64,000 bases of DNA from Lentisphaeria bacterium (lineage in GTDB: Bacteria > Verrucomicrobiota > Lentisphaeria > Victivallales > UBA1829). Location: positions 49,686-113,685 of the forward strand of contig DPDG01000050.1 of the NCBI GenBank assembly GCA_003526375.1. The letters run 5' to 3'. A program made the translations under genes and the position numbers. Shown piece after piece: positions 42,395-51,662 of the stretch. Below the pieces are notes generated by a model. That model did not search any database, was not told where the DNA came from, and saw only the letters and a list, made by a program, of their open reading frames with translations. Each line of letters opens with the position of its first letter. Within the stretch, counting starts at the first letter, position 1.

Positions 42395-43888
42395 TCACTG
42401 AAACTTTAATACTGCGTAACTGTTCTTTTCCGGACACGTGAAACGCAAGGCTGCTTTGCCGGAAACCATCATCTTCAATGAGGCTGTTTTTTCCAGAACG
42501 ACAGGCTTTTTTCCTGCGGCTTCGTCCGGAAAAACCAGTTCCCTGCCCGATACAGGCTCGCGGAAATCGACATAGTAGATTTTATCCTTCCCCTGCCGGT
42601 TCGCATACCAGCCTCTGGAAGCATCGAAATATTGACGGTATGCCATACAGTAAAACTCACTTCCCGATCTGATCACGGGCATCTTCGCGCCGTCAAGCGC
42701 ATACGGATAAGTCTTATTGCTGGTGTAAAGGAACAGCGCCGTTCTGATATTGTTCTTTCTTACCGAATTCATGCCGATTCCTTCGGTCACAGCATATCCA
42801 ATCGCAAACCCGACTTCCGGCTTTCCCGCGCCCTCCACGTATTGCAGAAAACGATCCGGCGGATTTCCGGGATCGGCAAAAGAATCGTTCTTGAAATAAA
42901 TGGTATGCGGCAGTTTTTTCGAATAATCGACCCCGTTGCCGAAATCGTAAAGGATTCCATTCACAGTAAACGGGCGTATTTTGGGGATGTAATAGGTATG
43001 TCTCTCAAAACAGCGGGTGTAATTCATCGGACCCGCCTGGATGAATCCCATGTATCCCAGCCGGACATCACGGAAAAAACGGGCGCGGTGAGTGACAATG
43101 CAGGAACCGTCCGGGTAAAATTGATATTCCATGGACTGTGTCAGCACCTTGTCGACGGCGGGATCAGTGAAAGAACTCTCCCGCCCCGCGTTTTTTCTGA
43201 CATGCGCGAGAATCGAATCCGTCGCCAGAATATCATAGGTCTCGCGGACCGTGAAAACATCGCAGACAGCCGATTCCGAATCTCCCAGCGGCTTTCCGTC
43301 GGCGAGATATTCCCGTCCGGTAATCCGGACAGCCGGACGGAGCTGCTGCATCGACGTCCTGTATCCATTCAGGGCTTTCCCCGACGCATTCTTCAAGCCG
43401 TCGGCTTCCGGGCGCACAAAGCGCCAGATGTCCCCTTTCCCCAGATTTTCGGAAATCACCCAGAGGCACCGCTCATTTTCCACTTTCAATATATAAAACC
43501 TGCGCCCCCGCGGGTCGGTCCACTCACTGCCCGTATCTTTCACAGTCAGACCATGAGTTTCCGGAAATTCGAGTCTGGAAGCCATGAAATCGCCGTGATT
43601 CGCACCGATGTAGGTTCCGTTGAAATTCCACGGGGTGCTGTCGTCGCCGCTCGCGGACAGCGGCAGCTTCTGTTTTCCGGGAGCGGTCAGGCAACATGGC
43701 GCAAAATTAAACTGACGGTTGGGACCATTCGTATAAAAATGCTGTTCCAGCGTATATTCACCGGAAAAACGGGAACGCAGAACCGTCCTGACACCGTTGC
43801 GTTTCACCTCCAGCCGGTTCTCCGACGCGGTCAGAATCCCCCCCGCGGATAAAATCATGAGTGCAAAAAAAAGTTTCCGGACCTGCAT
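42395..43888 (-). CDS. Secreted protein of unknown family
   Basis: A 497-residue exported protein with a clear signal peptide ('KLFFALMILSAGGILTASEN', cleavage near residue 21). The rest is beta-rich with many aromatic and Asn/Gly residues ('NFNGTYIGANHGDFMASRLEFP', 'WTDPRGRRFYILKVENERCLW'), the look of a carbohydrate-active or carbohydrate-binding protein, but I cannot name a family or catalytic residues. A GGGAGGA ribosome site and a good promoter precede it. It is divergent from a GntR/LacI-type regulator, which suggests sugar-dependent control. Confidence 0.8.
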   Translation of the reverse strand: MQVRKLFFALMILSAGGILTASENRLEVKRNGVRTVLRSRFSGEYTLEQHFYTNGPNRQFNFAPCCLTAPGKQKLPLSASGDDSTPWNFNGTYIGANHGDFMASRLEFPETHGLTVKDTGSEWTDPRGRRFYILKVENERCLWVISENLGKGDIWRFVRPEADGLKNASGKALNGYRTSMQQLRPAVRITGREYLADGKPLGDSESAVCDVFTVRETYDILATDSILAHVRKNAGRESSFTDPAVDKVLTQSMEYQFYPDGSCIVTHRARFFRDVRLGYMGFIQAGPMNYTRCFERHTYYIPKIRPFTVNGILYDFGNGVDYSKKLPHTIYFKNDSFADPGNPPDRFLQYVEGAGKPEVGFAIGYAVTEGIGMNSVRKNNIRTALFLYTSNKTYPYALDGAKMPVIRSGSEFYCMAYRQYFDASRGWYANRQGKDKIYYVDFREPVSGRELVFPDEAAGKKPVVLEKTASLKMMVSGKAALRFTCPEKNSYAVLKFQ

Positions 43889-43934
43889 ACTGTTCCTCCC
43901 TTTATTCTATAAACACAATCAGCTTCTTATTTTT

Positions 43935-43962
43935 ATTATAAGGCAAAACAATGAAAAAACAA
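43935..43962 (-). promoter_or_regulatory. Sigma70-type promoter of the secreted-protein gene
   Basis: On the minus strand TTGTTT (43957-43962) and TATAAT (43935-43940) are 16 bases apart. Transcription would begin near 43928, about 40 bases before the start codon. Confidence 0.65.
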
Positions 43963-44085
43963 GAGATTCTTCAAAATAAAATTTATTTTTTATAAGATCA
44001 TTAAAAACATAATCGTTTTTCTTCATTTCATCATCGGCAGAATATTTCATATTCAAAACTATTCCATTTTTCATAAAATAACCTC

Positions 44086-44114
44086 TTGAATTCTCTGCAG
44101 AACAATGCTATAAT
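44086..44114 (+). promoter_or_regulatory. Sigma70-type promoter of the GntR/LacI-type regulator
   Basis: TTGAAT (44086-44091) and a perfect TATAAT (44109-44114) are separated by 17 bases. Transcription would start near 44121, which rules out the ATG at 44120 and favours the ATG at 44159. Confidence 0.8.
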
Positions 44115-44158
44115 GTTTCATGACAATTCAACATTATATAAAAAAAGAGTTCTCGAAA

Positions 44159-45244
44159 ATGAATGAACTTCAGAAAAAAATATTCAGCGGTCTGCTGCAT
44201 GAGATCATGACGGGGAAATATCGCGTCGGCGACACACTTCCCACAGAACTTGAAATAGGAAAAATGCTTCAGGTGACGCGGCATAACTCCCACTATGCCG
44301 TCAAAGCCCTGGAAAACGCCGGAATCGTCATGCGCAACAAAAAACGCGGCACAGTGGTCACGCGCATTCCATCGAAATTCGAGCTGAACTCCCTGAAACG
44401 CTTTACGGCGAAAAAAGTCTGCATCCTCAATCATTCACACGAGGATTACCGTCATATCCATTGGAACGAACGGATCAGCGTTCCGCTCGAAAAAGAGCTG
44501 AACCGCGCCGGGATCGAAATGGAGACAAGGATTATTACCGACATCAAAAATACCGGCGATTACATGGAGCTTCTTGAAGACATCACGGATCAGGGGATCA
44601 GCGCCATTGTGATTATCCCCGCCGGCGGTGTTTCAGGGCTCTTTCTGGAGTCGGCGGAAATGCTGTTCCGCTATCATGAAAGCCTCTTCATCTTCGACCG
44701 CGGCAGTCTGGAGTGTGATGAAAGCATCCTGAATACCGTCGGCATCAACGACTTTGCAGACGGAGTAACGGCAGTTGAAACCGCAATCAGAAGCGGCACG
44801 GTCCGGCGCATCATCTTCTGCATGCACCAGATCACGGACTGCCGATGGCAGAAAGAGCGTCTGCGCGGGGTGCGCCTCGGAGCATGGCGAATGAGCGGCG
44901 GAGCTGTTTTCGTGGAAAACTATGTGTATGGAGTGCACGGGGAATTCCCGCTGAACGCCCCCTCCCCAGAAACAGTCCTGATCGCCTGCCATGACGAAGC
45001 CGCCGTTACGTTCATCGAAGCAGGAAAGCGGCGCAATCTCCATCCGGGAAAAGATTACAAGATCATCGGTTTCGGAGACGACAGCCGTTTTTCGCAGTAT
45101 GAGCTCACCACACTGTCCCCGAATCTGGAGCTGATCGCAAAACATCTCGCACGGCAGATTCTGGATTCCATTGCAAACAGGGAACCCGCAATACTCCACT
45201 CCTGCCGGGTCAGCTCAAAACTGATCTGCCGCAAAACCTTGTAA
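44159..45244 (+). CDS. GntR-type DNA-binding regulator with LacI-like sugar-sensing domain
   Basis: A 361-residue AraR-like regulator. A winged-helix GntR domain (about 5-65: 'IMTGKYRVGDTLPTELEIGKML', 'HYAVKALENAGIV', 'KRGTVVTR') is joined to a periplasmic-binding-protein-like domain of the LacI/GalR type ('GISAIVIIPAGG', 'LFIFDRG', 'GINDFADGVTA', 'KDYKIIGFGDDSRF'). Such proteins are sugar-responsive, usually repressors. The start at 44159 follows from the promoter position; the longer frame would begin at the transcription start itself. It is divergent from a secreted protein gene, its probable target. Confidence 0.9.
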   Translation: MNELQKKIFSGLLHEIMTGKYRVGDTLPTELEIGKMLQVTRHNSHYAVKALENAGIVMRNKKRGTVVTRIPSKFELNSLKRFTAKKVCILNHSHEDYRHIHWNERISVPLEKELNRAGIEMETRIITDIKNTGDYMELLEDITDQGISAIVIIPAGGVSGLFLESAEMLFRYHESLFIFDRGSLECDESILNTVGINDFADGVTAVETAIRSGTVRRIIFCMHQITDCRWQKERLRGVRLGAWRMSGGAVFVENYVYGVHGEFPLNAPSPETVLIACHDEAAVTFIEAGKRRNLHPGKDYKIIGFGDDSRFSQYELTTLSPNLELIAKHLARQILDSIANREPAILHSCRVSSKLICRKTL

Positions 45245-45297
45245 TCCCTGGAATTTCCGGCGCAGAACATCACCACTCAAAAGAAACAATGCCGGAA

Positions 45298-46392
45298 TCA
45301 ATCATCGAAAGGCAGCTCAATTTCAAGAGGGGAATCGGGAAAAATCACAGCGGCAAAGGCTCTCCATGCGGAAGGCAGGGATATTTCCCTGCATAAAGTG
45401 TCATGAGTCACCCAATGGAAACAGGGAACCGGTTCCGCACACTCGATGAACCAACTCGACATCTGCCATTCCAAATGAGTGAAAACATGTTTTGCACGCA
45501 CGGAAGGCTGAATATGAAGAACGGAAAGCCCCCACTGTTCCATCTGTTTCACGACTTCGCGCTTCGGCAGGGCGCCCTCCACATTCGGAAACTCCCACAA
45601 GCCGGCAAGCACTCCCTCCGAAGAACGTCTGCGAAGCGCAATCCTGTCGCCGCACCGCAACAGAAAAACAGTCCTCCGTTCCTCACGCCGCGCTTTCTTC
45701 TTCGTCTTGACGGGAAGTCCGGAAGCGGTCCCATTCCTGAAACCGAGGCAAAGCTCCGCAAGCGGACATTCCGCGCATTTCGGTGCGCCGTTCGGCAGAC
45801 AGACCGTCGCGCCGAGTTCCATCAGGCTCTGCGTAAAATCGCCGCAGCGCCCCGCCGGATAGACCGCTTTCAGGCGTGAGGCGATCTCTCCACGCACCTT
45901 GTCTTTCATCACATCCCCGCGATTTTCCGTGACACGTGCAATCACGCGCAATACATTGCCGTCCACCGCGGGACAAGGCAGTCCGAACGAAATCGAGGCG
46001 ATCGCGCCCGCCGTATATTCACCGATCCCCGGCAGAGACATCAGTTCTTCGCAAGAGGACGGAAATACGCCGCCGTAACGTTCCAGAATCGCTTTTGCGG
46101 CTTTCCGGAGGTTGCGGACACGATTATAGTAGCCGAGCCCCTCCCAGAGTTTCAGGAGCACATCCTCCGGCGCGGCGGCAAGCGCTTCAAGATCGGGCAG
46201 TTCCGCAAGAAAACGCTCGAAATAAGGTTTGACGGCTTCGACGCGGGTCTGCTGGAGCATGATCTCGGAAATCCAAACCCGGTAAGGCGCCGGATTCCCG
46301 CGCCACGGCAGGACGCGCGCATGAGTGTCATACCACGCCAGCAGAGGCGCAGGAAGACGCGGAAAAATATCCTGCTCCTGTCCCATATTCAT
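45298..46392 (-). CDS. mutY: A/G-specific adenine DNA glycosylase MutY
   Basis: Removes adenine mispaired with 8-oxoguanine or guanine. The 364-residue protein has 'WISEIMLQQTRVEAV' with the catalytic Glu, the helix-hairpin-helix 'SLPGIGEYTAGAIAS', the catalytic Asp in 'AVDGNVLRV', the iron-sulfur loop C-x6-C-x2-C-x5-C ('CLPNGAPKCAECPLAELC') and a NUDIX-like C-terminal domain that recognises 8-oxoG ('LRRRSSEGVLAGLWEFPN'). It overlaps the stop of the RND pump gene by 4 bases, so it is the last gene of that operon. Confidence 0.96.
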   Translation of the reverse strand: MNMGQEQDIFPRLPAPLLAWYDTHARVLPWRGNPAPYRVWISEIMLQQTRVEAVKPYFERFLAELPDLEALAAAPEDVLLKLWEGLGYYNRVRNLRKAAKAILERYGGVFPSSCEELMSLPGIGEYTAGAIASISFGLPCPAVDGNVLRVIARVTENRGDVMKDKVRGEIASRLKAVYPAGRCGDFTQSLMELGATVCLPNGAPKCAECPLAELCLGFRNGTASGLPVKTKKKARREERRTVFLLRCGDRIALRRRSSEGVLAGLWEFPNVEGALPKREVVKQMEQWGLSVLHIQPSVRAKHVFTHLEWQMSSWFIECAEPVPCFHWVTHDTLCREISLPSAWRAFAAVIFPDSPLEIELPFDD

Positions 46393-49300
46393 TCTCTCGC
46401 AGGATTTTCACGATCCAGCTGCTGCATGTATTTCATCAGGGCATGGGGCGATTTCTCACGGCGGGCAAGCAGGAGATAACCGATCGGCACGATGAAAAGC
46501 GTCAGGAAACAGGCGCTGGTGCCGCCGTAGAATACGACCGCTCCCAGACAGCGGCGGCTGACCGCGCCGGCGCCGGTTGCAATCAGGAGCGGAATCGCGC
46601 CGGCGACAGTCGAGATACCGGTCATCAGAATCGGGCGCAGGCGCAGCCTGGCGGCACGGAAGACAGCTTCTTCGAACTCCACACCGCTGTCGCGCAGTTG
46701 GTTGGCGAACTCGACGATCAGAATGCCGTTCTTGGCGGCGAGCCCGATCAGCATAATGATTCCGATCTGTGTGTAAAGGTTCATGGTCATGCCCATCATA
46801 TTCAGCGCGGCGACCGCTCCGATCATGCCCAGGGGAACGGTCAGCATGACGACAAACGGGCTGACGAACGACTCGAACTGTGCGGAAAGCACCAGATAAG
46901 AGACCAGCAGAGCCAACGCGAAGATGAACACCATCGAACCGCTCGCCTGCTTCAAATCCTTGGACTGCCCCTTATAGGAGATCTGCGCGTATTCGGGAAG
47001 TTCTTCACGCGCGGTCTTTTCCAGATATGCCAGAACATCGCTCAAGGCATATCCGGAAGCGACATTGCCTGTAATCGTAATCGCGCGGACACGGTTGTAA
47101 CGGCTGAGCCGTCCGGCGTCGCCGATCTCCCTGACGGTCACAAGATTATCCAGAGGAATCAGCTTGTCCGAGTTCTGCGAGGAGACATAAATATTACTCA
47201 GGTCAGTCGGGGTGGCACGGCTGAAACGGTCCGCCTGAAGCACGACATCGTACTCCTGCCCCCGATCCAGATACGTCGTCACTTTCTTGGAGCCGAGCAT
47301 CGTTTCCAGCGTGGTGCCGATCACGCTCGCGGAAATTCCGAGTTCATTCGCGCGGTCCCGATCCACCTCGACGTGAAGCTGGGGCGTAGTCTCCTTGTAG
47401 TCGTAATCCACATCAACGAGACCGGGATAGTTTTTCGCCTTCTCCAGCAGGATATCACGCCATTTCACAAGCTCATTGTAATCGGGTCCCCCGATCACGA
47501 ACTGGACGGGATTGCCGCGGGAGCCGATTCCGCTCGGAAGGAACGGCTGCACCTTCAACGAGGAAATCCCCGCAAGTTTTTTGCGCAGTTCCGCCGTAAT
47601 CTCCATCGAGGTGCGTTTGCGTCCGGACCATTCTTCCAGCTCCAGCATGGCGAAGCCGCGGTTCACCGCCCCCTGACTGTCGCCAAAGGTGGGCACGACG
47701 ACCATCATCGTGGTCCCCTCCCCCGCTTCGACAATCGGATAAACGGCATTCATCACCTCGACAGACGCATCATTCATCGCATAGAAATTGGTTCCCTCGG
47801 GCGCCTGCATACGGATATTGACCGCGGCGCGATCCTCCTGCGGCTCATATTCGGCGGGGAGACGCTGCCAGCCCCACGCCATCAGTACGCAGATGGCAAG
47901 AAAAATGCAGGCAGTGAAAAATTTGAAGCGCGCGACAAAACGCAGCATCCTGTCATAAAGCCATTCGCTCCAGCCGAGGCACCAGTCCACCGCGCGGGCA
48001 AGATAGGATTCGTTGTTCTTGCTTTTCAACAATTTGGAACAGAGCATCGGAGTCAGCGTCAGCGCTACCACGCTGGAAAAACAGACCGACGCCGTCATCG
48101 CCACCGCAAACTCGGTAAACAGTTTGCCTGTCTTTCCCGTCCACAGGCAGATCGGCATGAATACGGCGACAAGCACGAGAGTCGTTGCGATCACGGCGAA
48201 AACCACCTGGTCGGAACCGCGCACCGACGCCAGAAGCGGATGCTCGCCGTCTTCGATTCTGCGGTGGATGTTCTCCAATACGACAATGGTGTCGTCCACC
48301 ACCATCCCGATCGCCAGCACAAGAGCCAGCAGGGTCAGCAGATTCACGCTGTAACCCAGCATGTTCATGACGATAAACGAAGCGATCAGGGAAATCGGCA
48401 CCGTAAGCGCCGGAATCACGGAAGCGCGGAGGCTTCCAAGGAACAGGAAGATGATCAGAAGCACGAGAATTGCCGACACGATCAGAGAGTCTTCCACTTC
48501 GGCAATCGAAGCGTTGATGAAGCGGGACTCGTCGCGCAGGACACGCATCGCCATGCCTTCCGGCAGATTCTTTTCCAGTTCCCTGATCAAGGCACGGGCG
48601 CCGGAAGAAACGGTCAACGTATTCGCCGTAGACTGCTTATAGATGCCGATGCCGATCATCGGCTGTTTGTTCGCGGTAAAAAGCTGACGCTGGTTGCGGG
48701 AATCCACGGCAACCGACGCCACATCCCCCAGTCTGATGTAATCGCCGTCGCCGTTGCGCTTGAGCACCATGTTCCGGAAATCCTCCGCGGTATAATACTG
48801 GCGTTTCAGCCTTACGACAAATTCACGCTCGGAAGATTCGATCCGCCCGCCGGGATTTTCCACATTCTCGGAAAGCAGAGTTTTTTCGATATCGGCAACC
48901 GTAATCCCGCGCGCCGCCATGGCGGTCCGGTTCAGCCAGATGCGCATGGACTGCTCCTGCCCGCCGAGAATGCCGGCGTCCGCCACGCCTTCGATCACGG
49001 AAAACCGGTCGATCAGATAGCGGTCGGCATAATCGGTCAGTTCCATGCGGGTCATGCCGGTGCTGGTCAGAGCAATGATCATGACAGGCGAGCCGGAGGA
49101 GTCATACTTGGCGACGACGGGAGAATCCGCCTCGTCCGGCAGTTTGCTCAGGATACGGCTGACGCGGTCCCGCACGTCGTTTGCGGTGGCGTCGATATCG
49201 CGGTTCACGGAAAATTCAAGCGTCACTCTGGACCGCCCGTCCTGGCTGGTGGATTCGATGGAATCAAGCCCCTCGATCCCCGCCACGGTACCTTCGATGA

Positions 49301-49496
49301 TCTCCGTGATCTTCGTCTCCACGACACTTGCAGAGGCTCCGTCATACTCCGTGGAAATGGAGATCGTCGGCACATCAATATCCGGGTATTCGCGCACCGG
49401 CATGTTGCGCAGCCCGATCAATCCGAAGACAATCAGGATCAGCATCAATACGATGGTCGCCACCGGGCGGACGACGGAAAAAGAACAGATCGTCAT
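46389..49496 (-). CDS. RND efflux pump inner-membrane transporter (AcrB/MdtB type)
   Basis: A 1035-residue proton-driven exporter of the hydrophobe/amphiphile efflux family. It has the twelve-helix, two-fold repeat layout. The N-terminal helix is followed by 'MPVREYPDIDVPTISI', typical of the family, and the proton-relay Asp pair is in 'GMVVDDTIVVLENIHRRIE'. The second half carries 'TQIGIIMLIGLAAKNGILIVEFAN' and 'RLRPILMTGISTVAGAIPLL'. It pairs with the adaptor gene just upstream (4-base overlap); no outer-membrane channel gene is adjacent. The substrate is unknown. Confidence 0.96.
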   Translation of the reverse strand: MTICSFSVVRPVATIVLMLILIVFGLIGLRNMPVREYPDIDVPTISISTEYDGASASVVETKITEIIEGTVAGIEGLDSIESTSQDGRSRVTLEFSVNRDIDATANDVRDRVSRILSKLPDEADSPVVAKYDSSGSPVMIIALTSTGMTRMELTDYADRYLIDRFSVIEGVADAGILGGQEQSMRIWLNRTAMAARGITVADIEKTLLSENVENPGGRIESSEREFVVRLKRQYYTAEDFRNMVLKRNGDGDYIRLGDVASVAVDSRNQRQLFTANKQPMIGIGIYKQSTANTLTVSSGARALIRELEKNLPEGMAMRVLRDESRFINASIAEVEDSLIVSAILVLLIIFLFLGSLRASVIPALTVPISLIASFIVMNMLGYSVNLLTLLALVLAIGMVVDDTIVVLENIHRRIEDGEHPLLASVRGSDQVVFAVIATTLVLVAVFMPICLWTGKTGKLFTEFAVAMTASVCFSSVVALTLTPMLCSKLLKSKNNESYLARAVDWCLGWSEWLYDRMLRFVARFKFFTACIFLAICVLMAWGWQRLPAEYEPQEDRAAVNIRMQAPEGTNFYAMNDASVEVMNAVYPIVEAGEGTTMMVVVPTFGDSQGAVNRGFAMLELEEWSGRKRTSMEITAELRKKLAGISSLKVQPFLPSGIGSRGNPVQFVIGGPDYNELVKWRDILLEKAKNYPGLVDVDYDYKETTPQLHVEVDRDRANELGISASVIGTTLETMLGSKKVTTYLDRGQEYDVVLQADRFSRATPTDLSNIYVSSQNSDKLIPLDNLVTVREIGDAGRLSRYNRVRAITITGNVASGYALSDVLAYLEKTAREELPEYAQISYKGQSKDLKQASGSMVFIFALALLVSYLVLSAQFESFVSPFVVMLTVPLGMIGAVAALNMMGMTMNLYTQIGIIMLIGLAAKNGILIVEFANQLRDSGVEFEEAVFRAARLRLRPILMTGISTVAGAIPLLIATGAGAVSRRCLGAVVFYGGTSACFLTLFIVPIGYLLLARREKSPHALMKYMQQLDRENPARE

Positions 49497-50575
49497 TGCG
49501 CAGCTTCTTTCTTGAGTATGACCGGAGACCGGTCCGCCAGCTTCAGGACTCCGTCCGTGACAATCACCTCGCCGGCGTTCAGCCCCCCAGTCACTTCAAC
49601 CCTGCCGCCATCCCGCCTGCCGAGGCGCACAACGCGGCGCGATACATTCTGTTTGTCCTTGTTGTAAATGAAGATGTACTGCACTTCTCCAAGACTCATC
49701 ACCGCCTTTTCGGGAATCATCACCGCATTACGTGTTCCGAGTTCGAGCTTCACCACGAACAGCATTCCGGGAGCCAGCTTCCTGTCGTCATTCTTCACGA
49801 CCGCCCTCACATCAGCCGTCCGGGTCACGGGATCGATACGGGGGGAAATCGCGCTGATCGTGCCGCTGAAAACGGTATCGGGATAAGCCACGCTCGTTAC
49901 TCCGACCTTCTGCCCGACCTTGACCATCGGATAATACTTCTCCGAAACCCGGAAGTCGATCTTGATCTCGCTGATATCATCAATGGAAGTCACGAGAGTC
50001 CCCGGTGAAACAAGGTCCCCCAGACTCACCATGCGCATGGCAAGTTTGCCGGAAAACGGCGCGATGATCTGGCGGTTGCGGATTGCATATTCCACAATGC
50101 CGATTGTCGTCCTCGCACGAGCCACGGCTGTCCGCGCCGCCTCGAAATCCTTCTGCGAAGTGATGCGGGCATTATACAGCGGCGTCAGACGGCGCAGTTC
50201 GCGCTCCTGTTCGGCAAGATTGATCTTGGCGTCCTCAAGCTGAGCCTGATACTGATCGTCATTCAGTTGAACCAGAAGTTTCCCGCCCTCGACATACTGA
50301 CCGTCCTTAAAAAAAATGCCGACCACTTTTTCCGTGGCATTGGCGGTGATGTCAACCGACTCCCTGGCAAGTCCGGTTCCGATGCCCTCGATCGTATTGC
50401 GGATCTCAACCGGACCGGTCTTTTCGATCTGAACGCTCGGAACCGCGGCTGTGCGCTTGACCGCATTGATACTGCGCCCGGTTCCCTGATTCACATAAAA
50501 AACGACAGCTCCCGCAAGAACGGCAATACCGATCAATGCCTCTGCTGAACGAGCAAAAAAAGTCTTCAACTTCAT
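49493..50575 (-). CDS. RND efflux periplasmic adaptor (membrane fusion protein)
   Basis: A 360-residue AcrA/MdtA-type adaptor. An N-terminal membrane anchor or signal (about 10-28) is followed by split lipoyl halves ('VGIFFKDGQYVEGGKLLVQLND' and 'IIAPFSGKLAMRMVSLGDLVSPG'), a short helical hairpin with 'ERELRRLTPLYNARITSQKDFE', and a beta-barrel with 'FRVSEKYYPMVKVGQKVGV'. It ends in the membrane-proximal domain ('GRRDGGRVEVTGGLNAGEVIVTDG'). It is the first gene of the pump operon and overlaps the transporter start by 4 bases. Confidence 0.95.
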   Translation of the reverse strand: MKLKTFFARSAEALIGIAVLAGAVVFYVNQGTGRSINAVKRTAAVPSVQIEKTGPVEIRNTIEGIGTGLARESVDITANATEKVVGIFFKDGQYVEGGKLLVQLNDDQYQAQLEDAKINLAEQERELRRLTPLYNARITSQKDFEAARTAVARARTTIGIVEYAIRNRQIIAPFSGKLAMRMVSLGDLVSPGTLVTSIDDISEIKIDFRVSEKYYPMVKVGQKVGVTSVAYPDTVFSGTISAISPRIDPVTRTADVRAVVKNDDRKLAPGMLFVVKLELGTRNAVMIPEKAVMSLGEVQYIFIYNKDKQNVSRRVVRLGRRDGGRVEVTGGLNAGEVIVTDGVLKLADRSPVILKKEAAQ

Positions 50576-50929
50576 TAGACTGTCCCAACCCTGATGTTTT
50601 CAGCAACTCCACCCGAAGCGACTGAAAATTAAAAATTATTCTCAAGTTATGGTAAAAAAACCTGCTTTTCCGAAAATTCAAGTTCAGGAATAAAAAAAGA
50701 TGAACTTTTCACGGGACAGCACAGGAAATATTGAGAAAAGCAAGAAAAATACGGAGCATCCCGACGTTTCCTTCCGTAAGACACCGCTTTTCAAAGCAGC
50801 CCGAAACCTGGCGATTCCTGCCGGAAACAGCCGGAAAAATCTCTGTTTTCAGCAGAGAATCTTGCAAAAATCCCGTTTTATGCTAAATTAACCTTATCTT
50901 CCAAACATAAAACAACAAGGGGGTTTGTT
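50576..50929. other. Intergenic region between RND adaptor and ferritin genes
   Basis: A 354-base non-coding stretch between divergent genes. A ferritin promoter lies near its right end. No convincing Fur-box-like palindrome was recognised by eye, and nothing else stands out. Confidence 0.55.
50862..50889 (+). promoter_or_regulatory. Sigma70-type promoter of ferritin
   Basis: TTGCAA (50862-50867) and TAAATT (50884-50889) are 16 bases apart, giving a start near 50896 and a short leader carrying an AAGGGGG ribosome site. Confidence 0.6.
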
Positions 50930-51451
50930 ATGAAGAAAGAACTTGCAAGTGCACTGAACGACCAGATGGTGTTCGAACTCTATTCCAGCTACATCTATCT
51001 CGGGCTCGCCGCCTGTCTTGAGAAAATGAAACTGCCGGGTGCGGCGCACTGGATGAGAATTCAGGTGGACGAGGAGATCATTCACGCAGGAATTTTCTAC
51101 AATTATCTCAACGACCAGAGCGAAGATATCGTCCTTGACACAATCAAAAAACCGGAACTGGGCAAGATCAGAACTCCGCTTGACGCATTCAAGGAAGCGC
51201 TCAAACATGAGAAACTGGTCACAGCCAGAATCAACAAGCTCGTGGAACTCTCCATAAAATCCGGCGGATACGCCACCATGGCATTCCTGAACTTCTTCGT
51301 CACGGAACAGGTTCAGGAGGAGCGTTCCGTCCAGACGATCATCGACAAGCTCGAAAGAGCCGGTTCCGACGAAAAGGCGCTCCTCTTCATTGATGCCGAA
51401 CTTCAGACGCGCCCTGCGGCAACGCCTCCGGCGGCGGCACAGACCATGTAA
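50930..51451 (+). CDS. Ferritin
   Basis: Iron-storage protein forming a 24-subunit shell; 173 residues. It has the four-helix-bundle pattern of bacterial FtnA: 'ALNDQMVFELYSSYIYLGLAA' with the first ferroxidase Glu, 'MRIQVDEEIIHAGIFYNYL' with the Glu/His ligands (usually EExxH), and 'NFFVTEQVQEERSVQTIID' with the last Glu and Gln. The C-terminal tail is Ala/Pro-rich. It is monocistronic, with its own promoter and terminator. Confidence 0.94.
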   Translation: MKKELASALNDQMVFELYSSYIYLGLAACLEKMKLPGAAHWMRIQVDEEIIHAGIFYNYLNDQSEDIVLDTIKKPELGKIRTPLDAFKEALKHEKLVTARINKLVELSIKSGGYATMAFLNFFVTEQVQEERSVQTIIDKLERAGSDEKALLFIDAELQTRPAATPPAAAQTM

Positions 51452-51475
51452 CGCAGGAAACATTACGGAAACAGG

Positions 51476-51514
51476 GATGCAAAGGCAGGTTCTTCCTCCT
51501 CTGCATCTTTTTTT
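51476..51514 (+). terminator. Intrinsic terminator of ferritin
   Basis: GATGCA (51476-51481) pairs with TGCATC (51502-51507), with further pairing inside, and seven T follow directly. Confidence 0.8.
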
Positions 51515-51593
51515 ATTCCCGGTTTCTTACGGTTCCGGACTTTGAACAGGTGCATGAATTTGATAAAAAACAGTGACTTTTGATTCAAAAAAG

Positions 51594-51621
51594 TTGACAT
51601 CCATTCAAGCTGCCTTATATT
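51594..51621 (+). promoter_or_regulatory. Promoter of the rfb-manC operon
   Basis: A consensus TTGACA (51594-51599) and TATATT (51616-51621) are separated by 16 bases. Transcription would start near 51628, shortly before the TTG start codon of rfbB. Confidence 0.8.
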
Positions 51622-51662
51622 AACCCCATATCTGCATATCTAATATTACAGAGGGTGTCGCG

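Larger units (their letters stand above)
43889..44158. other. AT-rich divergent control region
   Basis: This 270-base region between the secreted-protein gene and the GntR/LacI-type regulator holds a promoter for each direction and no coding sequence. It is strikingly AT-rich compared with its neighbours. Confidence 0.7.

Noticed and set aside
44120..44158. Upstream ATG of the GntR/LacI-type regulator
   Set aside because: A near-consensus promoter places the transcription start at about 44121, so this codon would not be in the message with a ribosome site.
46443..49667. A 1074-residue open frame on the plus strand
   Set aside because: It is antisense to the RND pump and adaptor genes, is rich in His, Arg and Gln with no recognisable domain, and is a shadow of the codon pattern on the other strand.
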